A stretch of 64,000 bases of DNA from Pirellulales bacterium (GTDB taxonomy: Bacteria; Planctomycetota; Planctomycetia; Pirellulales; JANQPP01): NCBI GenBank assembly GCA_028289405.1, contig JANQPP010000190.1, forward strand, positions 20,937 to 84,936, read 5' to 3'. The position numbers were made by a program, and so were the translations under genes. The notes under the pieces were generated by a model. That model did not search any database. It was not told the DNA's origin and saw only the letters and a program-made list of their open reading frames with translations. Positions 44,350 to 54,480 of the stretch are shown one piece after another; the first letter of the stretch is position 1, and each line of letters opens with the position of its first letter.

Positions 44350-45486
44350 ATGAATCGTCACCTGCATCTCACCGCAATTTTTTCGGCCATGTTTTTAGTT
44401 TCGGCGCCGCTGAGGGCGCAGGAAACGGCGTCCGAGACCGCGCCGGCACAAGAAGAGACATCCACATCGGCGGTCGGCGGCGATTACGATGCGGCACTCC
44501 AGGACTTTGAACGTATCTTTGGTGAGTGGCAAGAACTCCTTACGAAGTTGCGCACGTTGCATGAGAAGTACCAAGTCGAAAAACGGCCGGCGCAGCGGCA
44601 GCAAATGAGCACTCAGCGCGAGGCTCTCGTCGCGCGGGGCAGTAAACTCTTACCCCAATTGTTCGCCTCCGCCGAAAAAACGTACCTCGCGCGGCCGGGT
44701 GCAAACGAGCGCATTAGCGACTTGCTCGTGGAAGCGGTCACGCAGGGGTTGAGTACGCAACATTACGAACGGTCGCTCCGCATCGCGCGGATGCTCATCG
44801 AGCATGGTCACGAGGACAATCGCTTGCTCGTCTACGCGGGCATCGCGGCGTTTGGCGCCGAGGACTACCAGGCTTCCCAAGAGCTTTTTGAGCAGGCAAT
44901 CTCCGAAGATGTCTTGAGTGAGGACGGTCACAAATACTATCGCGAGGCGAAACTTCGCGCCGCCGAGGCCCGGGCCGATGATTTGCCCCGCGTGAAATTG
45001 ACGACCAGCAAGGGGGACGTGGTGCTTGAGTTATTCGAGAACGAAGCGCCCAATACGGTGGCGAATTTCATTTCGCTCGTGGAAAAAGGGTTCTACAACG
45101 ACCTCACCTTTCATCGCGTCATTGACGCCTTCATGGCCCAAGGAGGTTGCCCCAAGGGGAATGGATCAGGCGGGCCGGGATACTTCATTCCCTGTGAATG
45201 CTACCGAGAAGACTATCGCCTGCATTTTCTGGGCAGCCTGAGCATGGCCAAGCGTCCCGAACGGGACACCGGCGGGTCTCAGTTCTACATCTGTTACGCG
45301 GCAACGGACCATCTCGACGGCAAGCACACCGTGTTTGGCCGCGTCATCGAGGGGATGGATCTCGTGGATCAATTCACGCGCCGCACGCCCGAGACTCCCT
45401 CCGTCACTCCCGAGCGCATCCTGAAAGCGGAAGTTCTCCGTAAGCGAGACCATCCCTATGTCCCCAAGACCTTGCCCGCTTATTGA
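44350..45486 (+). CDS. Exported cyclophilin-type peptidyl-prolyl isomerase with helical N-terminal domain
   Basis: 378 aa. Signal peptide [24 protein letters not shown]. Residues about 30-200 are helical and TPR-like ([55 protein letters not shown]). The cyclophilin domain follows: [98 protein letters not shown]. It should catalyse proline isomerisation in exported proteins. The track start lies six codons upstream; AGGA lies before the chosen ATG. The stop overlaps the ribD stop. Confidence 0.92.
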   Translation: MNRHLHLTAIFSAMFLVSAPLRAQETASETAPAQEETSTSAVGGDYDAALQDFERIFGEWQELLTKLRTLHEKYQVEKRPAQRQQMSTQREALVARGSKLLPQLFASAEKTYLARPGANERISDLLVEAVTQGLSTQHYERSLRIARMLIEHGHEDNRLLVYAGIAAFGAEDYQASQELFEQAISEDVLSEDGHKYYREAKLRAAEARADDLPRVKLTTSKGDVVLELFENEAPNTVANFISLVEKGFYNDLTFHRVIDAFMAQGGCPKGNGSGGPGYFIPCECYREDYRLHFLGSLSMAKRPERDTGGSQFYICYAATDHLDGKHTVFGRVIEGMDLVDQFTRRTPETPSVTPERILKAEVLRKRDHPYVPKTLPAY

Positions 45487-46643
45487 GGATCCGCAGGGTC
45501 GAGGTTTTGCGAAGAATCGTCGGACGGGGCAGGCGTATAGCTGACGCGGCCGGTGATGTATGCGTCGTTGTCGAGTTGCACGATACGTGGCGACTCCAAA
45601 CGAGGGCACCGATCCGGTCCGGCGTATCCTGTTCCCGCGATGGGAACATACGCATCCTGCCCTCCGAGAAGTTGCGTTCCGATGAAGGCATGCACTTCAT
45701 CGATGAATTGCCCGTCGAGAAAGGTACCGAAAACCCGAGAACCGCCCTCGACAAGAATGTTGGTCATGCCGCGTCGGCCCAATTCATTTAATAGTGCCGT
45801 CAACTGATCCCGCGGCGAGGAATTCGGCAAGGCAATGGCCTCTATGCCCCACCGGTTCAAAGTCTTTTCCGCATGCGGTGCATGCACCTCGTGCATGGCG
45901 ACAAGTACGGGAACGTCCCCCGCGGTCTGCACGAGTTGACTCGTCTCCGGCAAATCGCCGGTCGTCGTCAGCACGATCCGCGTGGCGATTCTGGGGCCGG
46001 GTGGGCGCGCCGTGAGCCGGGGATCATCTTGTAGCACCGTGCCGCGACCGACCAATATGCCATCGACACGTCCGCGCAGTTCATGCACGACTTTTCGCGA
46101 CGCTTCCCCCGAAATCCATTGGCTCCGCCCAGTACGACTGGCCAGTTTGCCATCCAGGGTCATCGCCCATTTCGCCAACACCCACGGTTGGCCCACGCGT
46201 TGCAATTTCAAATACGGCGCGTTGATCCGGGCAGCTTCCTCTTCGAGTAAGCCCGAAACTACATCGATGCCGTGCTGCCGCAGTTCGGCGAGTCCTTTTC
46301 CCTGAACGTGGGGGAAGGGATCCCGTTGGGCCACGACCACGCGGCGGATGCCCGCAGCGATGAGGCTCCGCGTGCAAGGAGGGGTTTTTCCCTGGTGGCA
46401 ACAGGGTTCCAGTGTTACGTAGGCCGTGGCTCCAGCAGCGGCATCCCCTGCCGCCCGGAGCGCCTCGACTTCAGCATGCGGCCCTCCAAAGAGGCGATGC
46501 CAGCCTTCACCCACGACTTTTCCACCAACAACCAGAACACAGCCGACCATGGGATTCGGCTCGACGCTGCCTTGTCCGCGAGCGGCGAGTTGTAGAGCCC
46601 GTTCCATGAACCGCGCGTCGATGTCGGGGTCAGAAAGCGACAA
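45480..46643 (-). CDS. ribD: Bifunctional riboflavin deaminase-reductase RibD
   Basis: 387 aa. N-terminal deaminase with zinc motifs HAEVEAL and [14 protein letters not shown]; then reductase domain: [44 protein letters not shown] and [14 protein letters not shown]. It performs the second and third steps of riboflavin synthesis. The TTG start lacks a strong ribosome site; ATG 46607 is a second choice. No other rib genes are adjacent. Its last seven bases overlap the end of the cyclophilin gene tail-to-tail. Confidence 0.95.
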   Translation of the reverse strand: MSLSDPDIDARFMERALQLAARGQGSVEPNPMVGCVLVVGGKVVGEGWHRLFGGPHAEVEALRAAGDAAAGATAYVTLEPCCHQGKTPPCTRSLIAAGIRRVVVAQRDPFPHVQGKGLAELRQHGIDVVSGLLEEEAARINAPYLKLQRVGQPWVLAKWAMTLDGKLASRTGRSQWISGEASRKVVHELRGRVDGILVGRGTVLQDDPRLTARPPGPRIATRIVLTTTGDLPETSQLVQTAGDVPVLVAMHEVHAPHAEKTLNRWGIEAIALPNSSPRDQLTALLNELGRRGMTNILVEGGSRVFGTFLDGQFIDEVHAFIGTQLLGGQDAYVPIAGTGYAGPDRCPRLESPRIVQLDNDAYITGRVSYTPAPSDDSSQNLDPADPQ

Positions 46644-46729
46644 CGTCTACCAACTTCGCTTCCGGAGGACAGGGAATGTTCCGATCATGGATGCGGCTGC
46701 CAAGTGCTCGGTTGTGTGCATGGAGCGGG

Positions 46730-48901
46730 TCAGTCGCTCCCTGGAGTCCAAATCGCCGCGGGCCGTCCGCTCTCGGCGCGTTCTTGGTCAGGAGTCCACA
46801 CACGGTTTTCTTGTGGCGCGGCGGCTGACGGAGCTTGCTCGGACATTTCGGCCGTCACGCCTTCCATGCTTCCGTCGGGCTGCATGCGAATCATGCCCAT
46901 CTTGACGAGTAAGTCCTGGAGCATGCCCATGGCTTCGGTGTCATGTTGATGGTTTTCGACGAACTCTTTGATCAACCGTTGGAAGTTTTCCGCGTCTCCC
47001 GATTCCGCGCGACGCCGCATTTCATGAAGAGAAATGCTCGCATGCAGCCGTGAGCCACGTTCCACGCCAGCCTTGGCCTTCGCGAGCCATTCCAATGCCG
47101 GCTCCAGTTCTGACTCCGACTCCGCCAAGGAAAGATGCACCAACGGCATGATTCCCGGCCGTGTTTCCAATTGAGGGCGCCGTATGATTTCCCCCGCCAC
47201 TCGGCGGGATAACGCATGAAAGGCGACGGACATGGCGCTCTCGAACAAGCTCGTCAATTCGTCGTCCGACAATTTGCCTACGTCCACGCGCAGTAAGGAC
47301 GGCAATGGAACTGGAGGGACTTTGCCATCCTCCGGAGCGTTATTGGGAGCTTCCGGCCAGTTATGTGCACGGCGGATTTCATCGAAGTCAATTTGCGCGG
47401 CATGCTGGGGCGGCAATGCCAATTCGATCAGCGTCAGCAGGGCTTCGAGGGCACGTTGCGCGAAAGGATCCGAGCTTTGCGCGGCCTGGTCCGGGGTGCG
47501 ATGCCCCAAAATCCGGAAACGGACCCCAGGCAACACGTCGTGCAGATTCGTCTTTAAATCCTCTACCGCGAGGGCCAGGCGAGCTTCCCAGTCCGCATGA
47601 GGAGGAAATTCCCGGAACGTGTTGAGCAAGAGGGACAAGGGAGAGAGTTTTCCCGCGATTTCTTCCTGAGTCTCCGGGGCCGCACCTTCCGCCACGATGT
47701 GCGAGAGCAATTCCTCCAAGAATTGCTTCGCCCGGTCGGCACGATCACGCCATTTCACCGCGTGGACAACCAAGCGCGGTTCGCGGTCGGTTTGCCGCCC
47801 GTACAGAAAAACCGTGGCCACATGCTGCGGCACCGTCTCCGCATTAACCGGTTCCTCTTCACGAGGAATGGGTCGATCGAATAGTTCGAAGGCCAAGCGC
47901 GGCCGGGGTTCCGTGTCCTCCTCTTCATCAGGAGAGGGCAATTCCATGCGCCGTATCCGACGTTCGGCGGCCAGCAGTTCCTCGCAGCGGTCCATATCCG
48001 AAAATTCGGACGTGAGTTTTACGGCCTCGACTCCGTTAACGGTGTCTTCTTCATCGAGCGCCTCGGCCCGCAGTAGCGCCGTTACCACATCTTCACTGGA
48101 GTTGCTCTTGCGGGCAAATTCGCGCCAGGCCGCGGCGGCTTTTTTTTCTTCCGCGATCCACTCACGCGCGATCGCCAGTCCGCGCCACGGATCGGCGACT
48201 TGCGGCCACTTCGCGGAAAGCTCCGTGAACTGTTCGCAGGCGGAATTCCATCGAAGTTGCCGCGCTGCCTGCGAGGCAGCCTCGAAGGCTTCACGATAGG
48301 GCGCATCCTCCGGGCAGGCACCAATCTGTGGCTCCTCCTTCAACGCCAAGGGCACCGTCGAGGAGCCAAGCAATTCCATGAGAATCGATAACTCGTACGA
48401 AGATTCTTCGCCGCGCAAGGACTGCGCGAGGACGAGGAAATGCATGGCCGGAGCAAGCCTGCCATGCTCGGCGAGGCGAATGCCCAAAGGAGCGATGGCC
48501 GGCACGAGCATTCCGATTTGCTCACCCTCGGCATGCTCCGCCGCGGAGTAGAATTCGAGGATCGCTTGCGCCGGATCGTCGAGTAGCGCGCTCGTGATGG
48601 CGAGGTTCGTCCTGGCCAGGGGGTTCTCGGGAAACTGGTCCAGAAAAGCGTTGCTGGTCTGGCGAGCCGCTTCCCATTCACGAAGTTGTATTTCGGATCG
48701 AGTTTTGAACGCGAACAGGCAAGGACGGTCTGGATGCCGTCCCAGCAGATGCTCACACCGGGAAAGACACGCTGATGGCTGGTCCGATTGCTCGAGCCGT
48801 GCCAGCTTTTCCAGCTCACCTAACAAGTCGTGCCGACAAGGGCAAAACTTGACTTTGCGGCCAGTACCTCCCGGGCACGGCCCGTAAGCGTCCAATGACA
48901 T
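46730..48901 (-). CDS. SEC-C-motif protein with TPR-like repeats
   Basis: 723 aa from the ATG behind AAAGGAG; the track ORF begins 97 codons earlier at poor starts. The N-terminus YGPCPGGTGRKVKFCPC is a SEC-C-type zinc motif. Residues about 20-370 look like helical repeat (TPR-like) units such as LARTNLAITSALLDDPAQAILEFYSAAEHA. Several low-complexity Glu/Pro segments follow (SPDEEEDTEPRPRLAF). The C-terminus continues helical. Role unknown; SEC-C motifs bind zinc and often mediate protein contact. Confidence 0.78.
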   Translation of the reverse strand: MSLDAYGPCPGGTGRKVKFCPCRHDLLGELEKLARLEQSDQPSACLSRCEHLLGRHPDRPCLFAFKTRSEIQLREWEAARQTSNAFLDQFPENPLARTNLAITSALLDDPAQAILEFYSAAEHAEGEQIGMLVPAIAPLGIRLAEHGRLAPAMHFLVLAQSLRGEESSYELSILMELLGSSTVPLALKEEPQIGACPEDAPYREAFEAASQAARQLRWNSACEQFTELSAKWPQVADPWRGLAIAREWIAEEKKAAAAWREFARKSNSSEDVVTALLRAEALDEEDTVNGVEAVKLTSEFSDMDRCEELLAAERRIRRMELPSPDEEEDTEPRPRLAFELFDRPIPREEEPVNAETVPQHVATVFLYGRQTDREPRLVVHAVKWRDRADRAKQFLEELLSHIVAEGAAPETQEEIAGKLSPLSLLLNTFREFPPHADWEARLALAVEDLKTNLHDVLPGVRFRILGHRTPDQAAQSSDPFAQRALEALLTLIELALPPQHAAQIDFDEIRRAHNWPEAPNNAPEDGKVPPVPLPSLLRVDVGKLSDDELTSLFESAMSVAFHALSRRVAGEIIRRPQLETRPGIMPLVHLSLAESESELEPALEWLAKAKAGVERGSRLHASISLHEMRRRAESGDAENFQRLIKEFVENHQHDTEAMGMLQDLLVKMGMIRMQPDGSMEGVTAEMSEQAPSAAAPQENRVWTPDQERAESGRPAAIWTPGSD

Positions 48902-49348
48902 CAGCGGCACTCCTTTTGAACTTCGACCACCTAACTGCCAATCTCCGCCGAATGGCGCGACGCGCAGCGTTGATCGTATCACAGCCGCACGGTACCCGCG
49001 AGCCTGGCTCGTCCATGGTCGCGGAGATTGGTGACCTGGAGGTCGAAAGAATAATGCCCGGAGCCTTTGATTGGATTGTCTATCGGCGTAACAACGCGGA
49101 GCGACGCCAGAGCACGTGAACACTCGGGCTTGTCCACACGCACAAACAAAAACGGGGTGAGATTTCGCCAGAAATCCCACCCCGCGTATCAATCACTTGG
49201 GCATGGCCAGGCCAATCACTTGGTCCCAGCCAGCTCATGCGACAAAGGAGCCCAGGAATCAAACCTCGGTGATCGATGCAACGATCGTCAAATCACGACC
49301 GGAAGTTGCAACACTTCGCGGAGGCCTGCGGGCTTGGATCACGAACTC
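48902..49348. other. Intergenic region with terminator
   Basis: About 450 bases between the metal-binding protein gene and the SEC-C gene, both on the minus strand. It contains the strong hairpin at 49153-49184. A plus-strand ORF of 74 codons antisense to the SEC-C upstream region is not supported. Confidence 0.45.
49143..49184 (-). terminator. Rho-independent terminator (minus strand)
   Basis: Arms CGGGGTG and CACCCCG plus inner GATTTC/GAAATC, one mismatch, four-base loop. On the minus strand it is followed by TTTTTGTTTG. It ends the transcript of the CPxSG/CCxxC protein gene, 165 bases upstream on that strand. Confidence 0.85.
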
Positions 49349-49963
49349 CTATTTCTTTTCGGTTTCAAACTGAGGTAGCTTAGCGATGTACTTCTCCGGA
49401 TCGCTTTTGAATGCCGCCGGGCAGCCTTCGCAGCAGAAGAAGACCTTCTCACCTTTGTGCTTGACCATCGCCGCCGGGTTGATCGCCTTGCCACTCAAGG
49501 GGCACTTGGTTTGCAAGGTGAAGCCCTTCTTCAGGTTGGCGAAGATCGCGGCCACTTGCTCGTCGCCTTCCATCTTTTTCGCCTTGGCTTGGCAATTCTC
49601 GCAGCAGAAAGCGACTTTCGTGCCGGCGACTTCGATCGCCGTCTCATCGTTTAACTTGCCGCCGGAGAACGGACAGCCGACTTGCACGATCTGTTTGGTC
49701 AGCAAGAGTTGATGCGCGGCCTTGGCAGCGAACTTTTTGGCATCCTTCTTGAACGCCTTGGGGCAGTTCGGGCAGCAGAAGAAGACCTGCTTGCCCAGAT
49801 AATCGGCGGTGTGCTCCGCTTTGCAAGCCTGTCCGGACAAGGGGCACTTGGCATCCTTGGCCAGTTCCTTCGCCTTTTCATCGGCAGCAACGGCGGCCGC
49901 AAGTGAAACACATGCTCCGAGGAATCCAGCCAACGCCACGCGTGTAAAGATTTTTTTGGTCAT
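49349..49963 (-). CDS. Exported protein with three CPxSG ... FCCxxC metal-binding repeats
   Basis: 204 aa. Signal peptide from MTKKIFTRVALAGFLGACVSLAAAVAA (start chosen 14 codons into the ORF for this reason). Three tandem modules follow: CPLSGQACK...VFFCCPNCPKAFK, CPFSGGKLN...VAFCCENCQAKAK, and CPLSGKAIN...VFFCCEGCPAAFK. Each has a Cys, then a CCxxC pair, like TRASH/YHS-type metal domains that bind copper or other heavy metal. The spacing between modules is about 55-65 residues. Probably periplasmic metal binding. Beside another Cys-rich exported protein. Confidence 0.88.
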   Translation of the reverse strand: MTKKIFTRVALAGFLGACVSLAAAVAADEKAKELAKDAKCPLSGQACKAEHTADYLGKQVFFCCPNCPKAFKKDAKKFAAKAAHQLLLTKQIVQVGCPFSGGKLNDETAIEVAGTKVAFCCENCQAKAKKMEGDEQVAAIFANLKKGFTLQTKCPLSGKAINPAAMVKHKGEKVFFCCEGCPAAFKSDPEKYIAKLPQFETEKK

Positions 49964-50222
49964 TTGCTTTCTCACTTTTCCTAAAAAAACGTAATGCTTC
50001 CCCACGGACTAGAAATTCAGCCGTGGTGTCCATGAAATGGTTTGAGTTTAGAAACTAAACCGAACAACATCCGCCGTCTTTCGCTTCCATTGACCTTGAG
50101 GCGCCGATGGATGACCAAAAGCGACGGTTTGGACCATTGGTTCCAAAAACCACCCTGAACGAGCCATTCGGCTATCGCGGTGGTAATGGACGGTCAGGCA
50201 GAACAGAGAGATGTCTTGCGGA

Positions 50223-50732
50223 CTAATTCCGCCAAACACACAGGACCGGCAAGATAAGAGTTCCGGACCATATGGATCGGTTCATTCCCAGCGAATATTG
50301 TTGGTAGGTTCGCGAAGGGTCGGCGATCGCCGTTTCCAGGGTACTGGAAACGAAGGCTTGGCGTTGGGAAGACTGTGGCGCGAAGTGCCGCGTGGGCGTG
50401 GCGACCTCCACGGGCAAGCTTGATGAAATCATGCACCGGCAGATGCCGCGCAAACCTGTTTCTTCGACGGGATCCTGCTCGCTAGAATTACGGCCACAAC
50501 AGCTTTTCTTCACGGGCCGTGAAGGTTCTTGGGAGCGAGTTCCCGCGCAACATTCGCCCTCCTTGGATTGAGGGGCATAAGCGTTGGAGGTACAGCAGCC
50601 ACAGCAAGCTTCTGAAGATTCGGCGGCGCATGCCGAAGCGGGAAGCAGCAAGGGTCCTACCTGGGCGAGGCCCAACCCTTGGATCGCGACCAAACACCAG
50701 GCCACGGTCTGCTTAATCACTCCGACCTCCAT
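50223..50732 (-). CDS. Cys-rich exported hypothetical protein
   Basis: 169 aa. Hydrophobic N-terminus MEVGVIKQTVAWCLVAIQGL to a cleavage-like ASACAA. Then a Cys-rich segment with CCGCC, ECC, SCC and CRC groups (about residues 42-100). The remaining third is polar. It lies about 220 bases from the CPxSG protein on the same strand. Possibly metal-binding. No family recognised. Confidence 0.6.
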   Translation of the reverse strand: MEVGVIKQTVAWCLVAIQGLGLAQVGPLLLPASACAAESSEACCGCCTSNAYAPQSKEGECCAGTRSQEPSRPVKKSCCGRNSSEQDPVEETGLRGICRCMISSSLPVEVATPTRHFAPQSSQRQAFVSSTLETAIADPSRTYQQYSLGMNRSIWSGTLILPVLCVWRN

Positions 50733-51001
50733 TTTTTCGTTTCGCCACTTTTCAATCGTGGCCGGCTTGGCCAGTCCGATTGCTCACATGCCGCGTCTCA
50801 CTATCGATCGTCGATCGGCACTCCACAATCCAGAGGAATCCATCACTATTTTGCCGAATTTTCGGCACAAGGGAATACCCGACGTTCCTTTGTTCGGCAT
50901 AAACGGCCTCAAGAATCGAAACTTGTTGCCGCCAATGAGGAGAATGCGTCTTGGCACAAACAGGCGTTTGTTGCCGGACGCCGACGCAAAGTCAAAGAAA
51001 A

Positions 51002-51829
51002 TCAAAGGTTACGCGTGATATGGTCTTGCGGCAAAGTTCGCAGACGGAGGTTTCGCCAACGACATCGAGTGGTCGTTTCTACATCTTCGACCGCTTGGAT
51101 TTCCAAGGCAATTCTTCCGCCCTGGCCGGTAGCCCGCGAAACGTGAAGGGGATCGTACCTTATATCTTGGAAGCTGGCTCCATCAAAATCGCTCACCAAG
51201 AGACCATTGATCCGTGTGGAAATTCGCACGGGATCACCGCTGACGCGGATGTTGATCTCATTCCACGCGTCTCGCTTCCACGCATTCAGCCACGTCTCGG
51301 GCGTGATCAAGGGCTCGGGACCCATCATCGCGGACCGGGGCCGGGCGATCAGGTCCAAGAGTTCTCCGCCTGGTGCATAATCTCCCAAGATCTCCCAGGA
51401 CCTATCGGTGAATCCGCCCAACCCGATTCCATGGACATATCCCACTCCGCCTCGGTCCCGATAGTCGACCGCGACACGAAAACCTTGATGTTCATCGTTG
51501 AAACGCACGTAGATCCCCGCGCAGATCCCCCAATCGGGCTGGACTTCGATAGCCAATTCGAAATCGCGGTAGGACTGTTCTGAAACCAATAAAGATCGCG
51601 AAATCGTCCCCTGAACGGGGGCCATGGAGGTCAAGACCCCACGCTCCATGTTCCATGTGTTTCGCGCCTCCTCGGATTCCGTGTCAGGCAGCACGTGCCA
51701 GCAGGTGAGCGAATCCGATTTAAACAAGGCTGACGAGGGCTTCGCGGATTGAGCCACGGCCATCCGGGGCAGGACCGAGATTAGAGCAATCAACCCAATC
51801 GCGACGAAACGCCAAGACCGGAATTTCAA
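51002..51829 (-). CDS. Exported DUF1080-like (3-keto-disaccharide hydrolase family) protein
   Basis: 275 aa. Preferred start is a TTG five bases after GGAGG, giving the signal peptide KFRSWRFVAIGLIALISVLPRMAVAQ. Mature part is a concanavalin-like beta-sandwich with the pattern of DUF1080: SLTCWHVLPD, NTWNMERGVLTS, YRDFELAIEVQPDWGICAGIYVRFN, WNEINIRVSGDPVRISTRINGLLVSDFD and GRIALEIQA. Such proteins act on carbohydrates outside the cell and are numerous in planctomycetes (general knowledge). Exact substrate unknown. Confidence 0.8.
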   Translation of the reverse strand: MKFRSWRFVAIGLIALISVLPRMAVAQSAKPSSALFKSDSLTCWHVLPDTESEEARNTWNMERGVLTSMAPVQGTISRSLLVSEQSYRDFELAIEVQPDWGICAGIYVRFNDEHQGFRVAVDYRDRGGVGYVHGIGLGGFTDRSWEILGDYAPGGELLDLIARPRSAMMGPEPLITPETWLNAWKRDAWNEINIRVSGDPVRISTRINGLLVSDFDGASFQDIRYDPLHVSRATGQGGRIALEIQAVEDVETTTRCRWRNLRLRTLPQDHITRNL

Positions 51830-51909
51830 AGGCTCCTCCACGCGATGCAAATGAAGCCAAGCAATTCGGACGCACGATTTGCGACACCTGCTCGGTGCAA
51901 GTTGGCCGC

Positions 51910-52554
51910 CTACTCGCCCGTACCCGACGGACGTTTCGTGTTTCCAGAGCGTGTTTTCGCCGGAGCAGCCTTTTTCGCCTTCCCGGTCGCGCGCCGCACG
52001 GTCGTGGTCGTCGACTCTCCGGAAGGGGACGATTTTTTGCGTTGGGGTTTCGCGGATTTTTTTCTGCTTGCCGGCTGTTTCTTATTGGTTTGTTTGCCGC
52101 GTTTGGCCGTGGAGGATTTTTTACGCGTGGACTTCTTCTTCGCCGCCCGCTTCCGCGACTTCTTTGCCGCCGGCTTCTGTTTTTCGGCGGAGGACTTCGC
52201 GGACTTTTTTCCAGGCCGTTTCTTCGGCAGCTTTTTTCTTGAAGCCTTTTTCGAAACGCTCTTTTTCTTGACCGCCTTCTTTGGCGATTTCTTAGCCCCT
52301 TTGCCGCTGGGAGCCAGTTTGCGGCGTTCCTCAGGAGTCAGTTCATCTTCCAGCGTGGTGACTCCCGCCAACAGAGCCACGCGGACCAACTCCGTCGCCG
52401 TGGTAATTTCAGCGCTACGCATCGCGCTGGTGCGTTGATTATCCACGGTGCTCACCGCCTTTTGGAGCACCTGGGCCACTTCCTTGGTGGACAGTCCGAG
52501 CGAAATCAGGCGAACGACCTGCCGCTCCGCTGGGGTAAATGCCGGTATTCTCAA
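51910..52554 (-). CDS. LuxR-type HTH protein with histone-H1-like lysine-rich tail
   Basis: 214 aa. Residues 1-70 form a LuxR/FixJ-type helix-turn-helix: FTPAERQVVRLISLGLSTKE, VAQVLQKAVSTVDNQRTSAM and a following helix TATELVRVALLAG. From about residue 85 to the end the protein is a Lys/Ser/Ala/Pro/Arg tail with SPKK and KKAxK-type repeats, like histone H1 C-termini and AlgP/Hc1-type bacterial tails. TTG is the only start upstream of the HTH because a stop codon lies five codons before it; AGGCGAG lies just upstream. DNA-binding is expected from both parts. Confidence 0.88.
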   Translation of the reverse strand: MRIPAFTPAERQVVRLISLGLSTKEVAQVLQKAVSTVDNQRTSAMRSAEITTATELVRVALLAGVTTLEDELTPEERRKLAPSGKGAKKSPKKAVKKKSVSKKASRKKLPKKRPGKKSAKSSAEKQKPAAKKSRKRAAKKKSTRKKSSTAKRGKQTNKKQPASRKKSAKPQRKKSSPSGESTTTTVRRATGKAKKAAPAKTRSGNTKRPSGTGE

Positions 52555-52788
52555 GACGTCACTCGCCTAGAGAGAGTAGGGTTGCCGCCTCCTGGACATT
52601 CCTCATTTCTAATGCAGACGCGGCATCCTGTAAATCATCTGCCCCAAGAAACATAGGAAAGATTGGTCCCAAACCTCGCCCTAGCGTTTTGGACCGCATC
52701 CTGAGGCCGAGAGCGCGGCCAAGACAAAGACTATTGGCCACTGCGAGATGCGGTGGGCTCCCCGCGTCCTGGGGCGGTTTATGGTGTA

Positions 52789-54480
52789 TCAATTCTGCGC
52801 CTTGGCCTGCGCCGTGGTCCCGCTGGTCCGGCGATAAATCTCCCTGAGGGCAGATTGTATGCAGCCATCCTGATCCATGCGCACCGGGCTCACCGCCGTG
52901 AAAGAATCCGTGGCTGGTTTGTGAGCGGTGCGCACCACCAGGTGCGGATCAACCCCTTGTTTGCTGATCCGCTGGCCCGAGGGTGAATAGAAAAGAGCGG
53001 TGGTCAAACGCAATCCCACGCCGGATCGTTCGAGGGGAAAGATTCCCTGCACTGAGCCCTTACCGTAGCTGCGGCTACCCACCAAGATTCCCCGCCCGTG
53101 ATCGCGGATCGCGGCCGCGAAGATTTCGCTGGCGCTGGCGCTGTCGTGATCGATCAAGACCACGATCGGGACCCGCCATGTTCCTGGCCGACGGGCGGTG
53201 TAATTGAAGTCTTCCTGTCGGCTGCGGCCTTGGGTGGAAACCAGTACGCCGTTTTGCACGAATTTATCCGCCAATTCCACGGCCGCGGTGAGCAGACCTC
53301 CAGGATTTCCGCGCAGATCCATGATCAGCCACTTCATGCCTTGGTCATGAAGTTTCCACAGCACGGAGTTGACTTCGCGGCTGGTCGTTTTCTGGAAACC
53401 GCTGAGTTTGAAATATGCGATTCCTTGCTGCGGATCGAGGATTTTGGCATCTTCCACGCTGGGTACTTCCACATGCTTCCGCACGACCCGCACGGTGCGT
53501 GGTCGAGAACCGGGAGTGGCGACCACCAGCCGCGCGGTACTGCCCTCGTTTCCTTGCAGAAGGTTCGCTCCTTCGTCCACGTCCAATCCGGCCGTCACGC
53601 GACCGTTGACCGAGAGAATATGGTCTCCCGCACGCAACCCCGCTTGGCTGGCCGGGCTGGCTGGAATCACTTTGACGACCAACAGGCCTTCTTGCACTGC
53701 TTTGAGCTCGATTCCTAATCCCACGAAATTGCCTTCGATCTGGGAATAGATTTCATCGAGTTGAGCCTCGGTCAGGAAACCCGAGTAGTCGTCCAGACCT
53801 CCGACGGCACCGCACAAGAATTCGAACACGGAGGCCGATGGAGGAATGCCCGCCTGTCGGGCCAATTCCGCGGCACGTGAGACGTATTGCACCGCATCAT
53901 AACGATCCCGCACCGGCATCTGCTGGGACAAGTCTCGGAACGCCTGTTCCAACCGGGACAAAGCAGCCAGGTTGACTTCAGGATACATGTCCCGGAACTG
54001 CTCATCTCGCGCGGCCACGATCAGGCTTTCAGCCCCTCGCCGGGCAAGGTGGTCCCAGCGAGGATCCTCGACGTGATGCGCGTCAACTTTCAGCAGCGCG
54101 TCGGAATAAACCCGGAGCGCCTCATCTCTGGAAACCGTCCTCACGACTTGGCGGAAAGAAGCGTCTCCATACCGCCGGGCGACGTCGACGTGCATTTTTG
54201 CCAGTTCGACCCGCTGTTCGAGCCGCTCATCTCCCGGGTAACGACGAAGCGCGTCCTCGTAGTAGGAGAGCGCGTCGTACCAGAGATGACTGGCCTCCAA
54301 TTCATGACCACGACTGAGGATGCCGTCCAGCGCCAAAACCGGTTCGGCTGGCGTCGGCCGCAGAATCGTGACCGTGGAGGCCGGCTGTCCGTGGCCGGGG
54401 GTCGCTCCCCAGCCCAGCGCGAGGATGAGGGTCAGAAATGAAAGGGAAAAGCGCAAGGGGATCATAAAACTACGTCGCAT
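52789..54480 (-). CDS. Exported carboxy-terminal processing protease (S41 family) with PDZ domain
   Basis: 563 aa from ATG 54480 (track ORF is 70 codons longer). Signal peptide MIPLRFSLSFLTLILALGWG. A TPR-like helical region (about 40-190) precedes the protease. The PDZ domain lies in VGLGIELKAVQEGLLVVKVIPASPASQAGLRAGDHILSVNG. S41 core: MKWLIMDLRGNPGGLL, then catalytic Ser in DHDSASASEIFAAAIRDHG and Lys in SRSYGKGSVQ about 23 residues later. It cleaves exported proteins near their C-termini. Confidence 0.93.
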   Translation of the reverse strand: MRRSFMIPLRFSLSFLTLILALGWGATPGHGQPASTVTILRPTPAEPVLALDGILSRGHELEASHLWYDALSYYEDALRRYPGDERLEQRVELAKMHVDVARRYGDASFRQVVRTVSRDEALRVYSDALLKVDAHHVEDPRWDHLARRGAESLIVAARDEQFRDMYPEVNLAALSRLEQAFRDLSQQMPVRDRYDAVQYVSRAAELARQAGIPPSASVFEFLCGAVGGLDDYSGFLTEAQLDEIYSQIEGNFVGLGIELKAVQEGLLVVKVIPASPASQAGLRAGDHILSVNGRVTAGLDVDEGANLLQGNEGSTARLVVATPGSRPRTVRVVRKHVEVPSVEDAKILDPQQGIAYFKLSGFQKTTSREVNSVLWKLHDQGMKWLIMDLRGNPGGLLTAAVELADKFVQNGVLVSTQGRSRQEDFNYTARRPGTWRVPIVVLIDHDSASASEIFAAAIRDHGRGILVGSRSYGKGSVQGIFPLERSGVGLRLTTALFYSPSGQRISKQGVDPHLVVRTAHKPATDSFTAVSPVRMDQDGCIQSALREIYRRTSGTTAQAKAQN

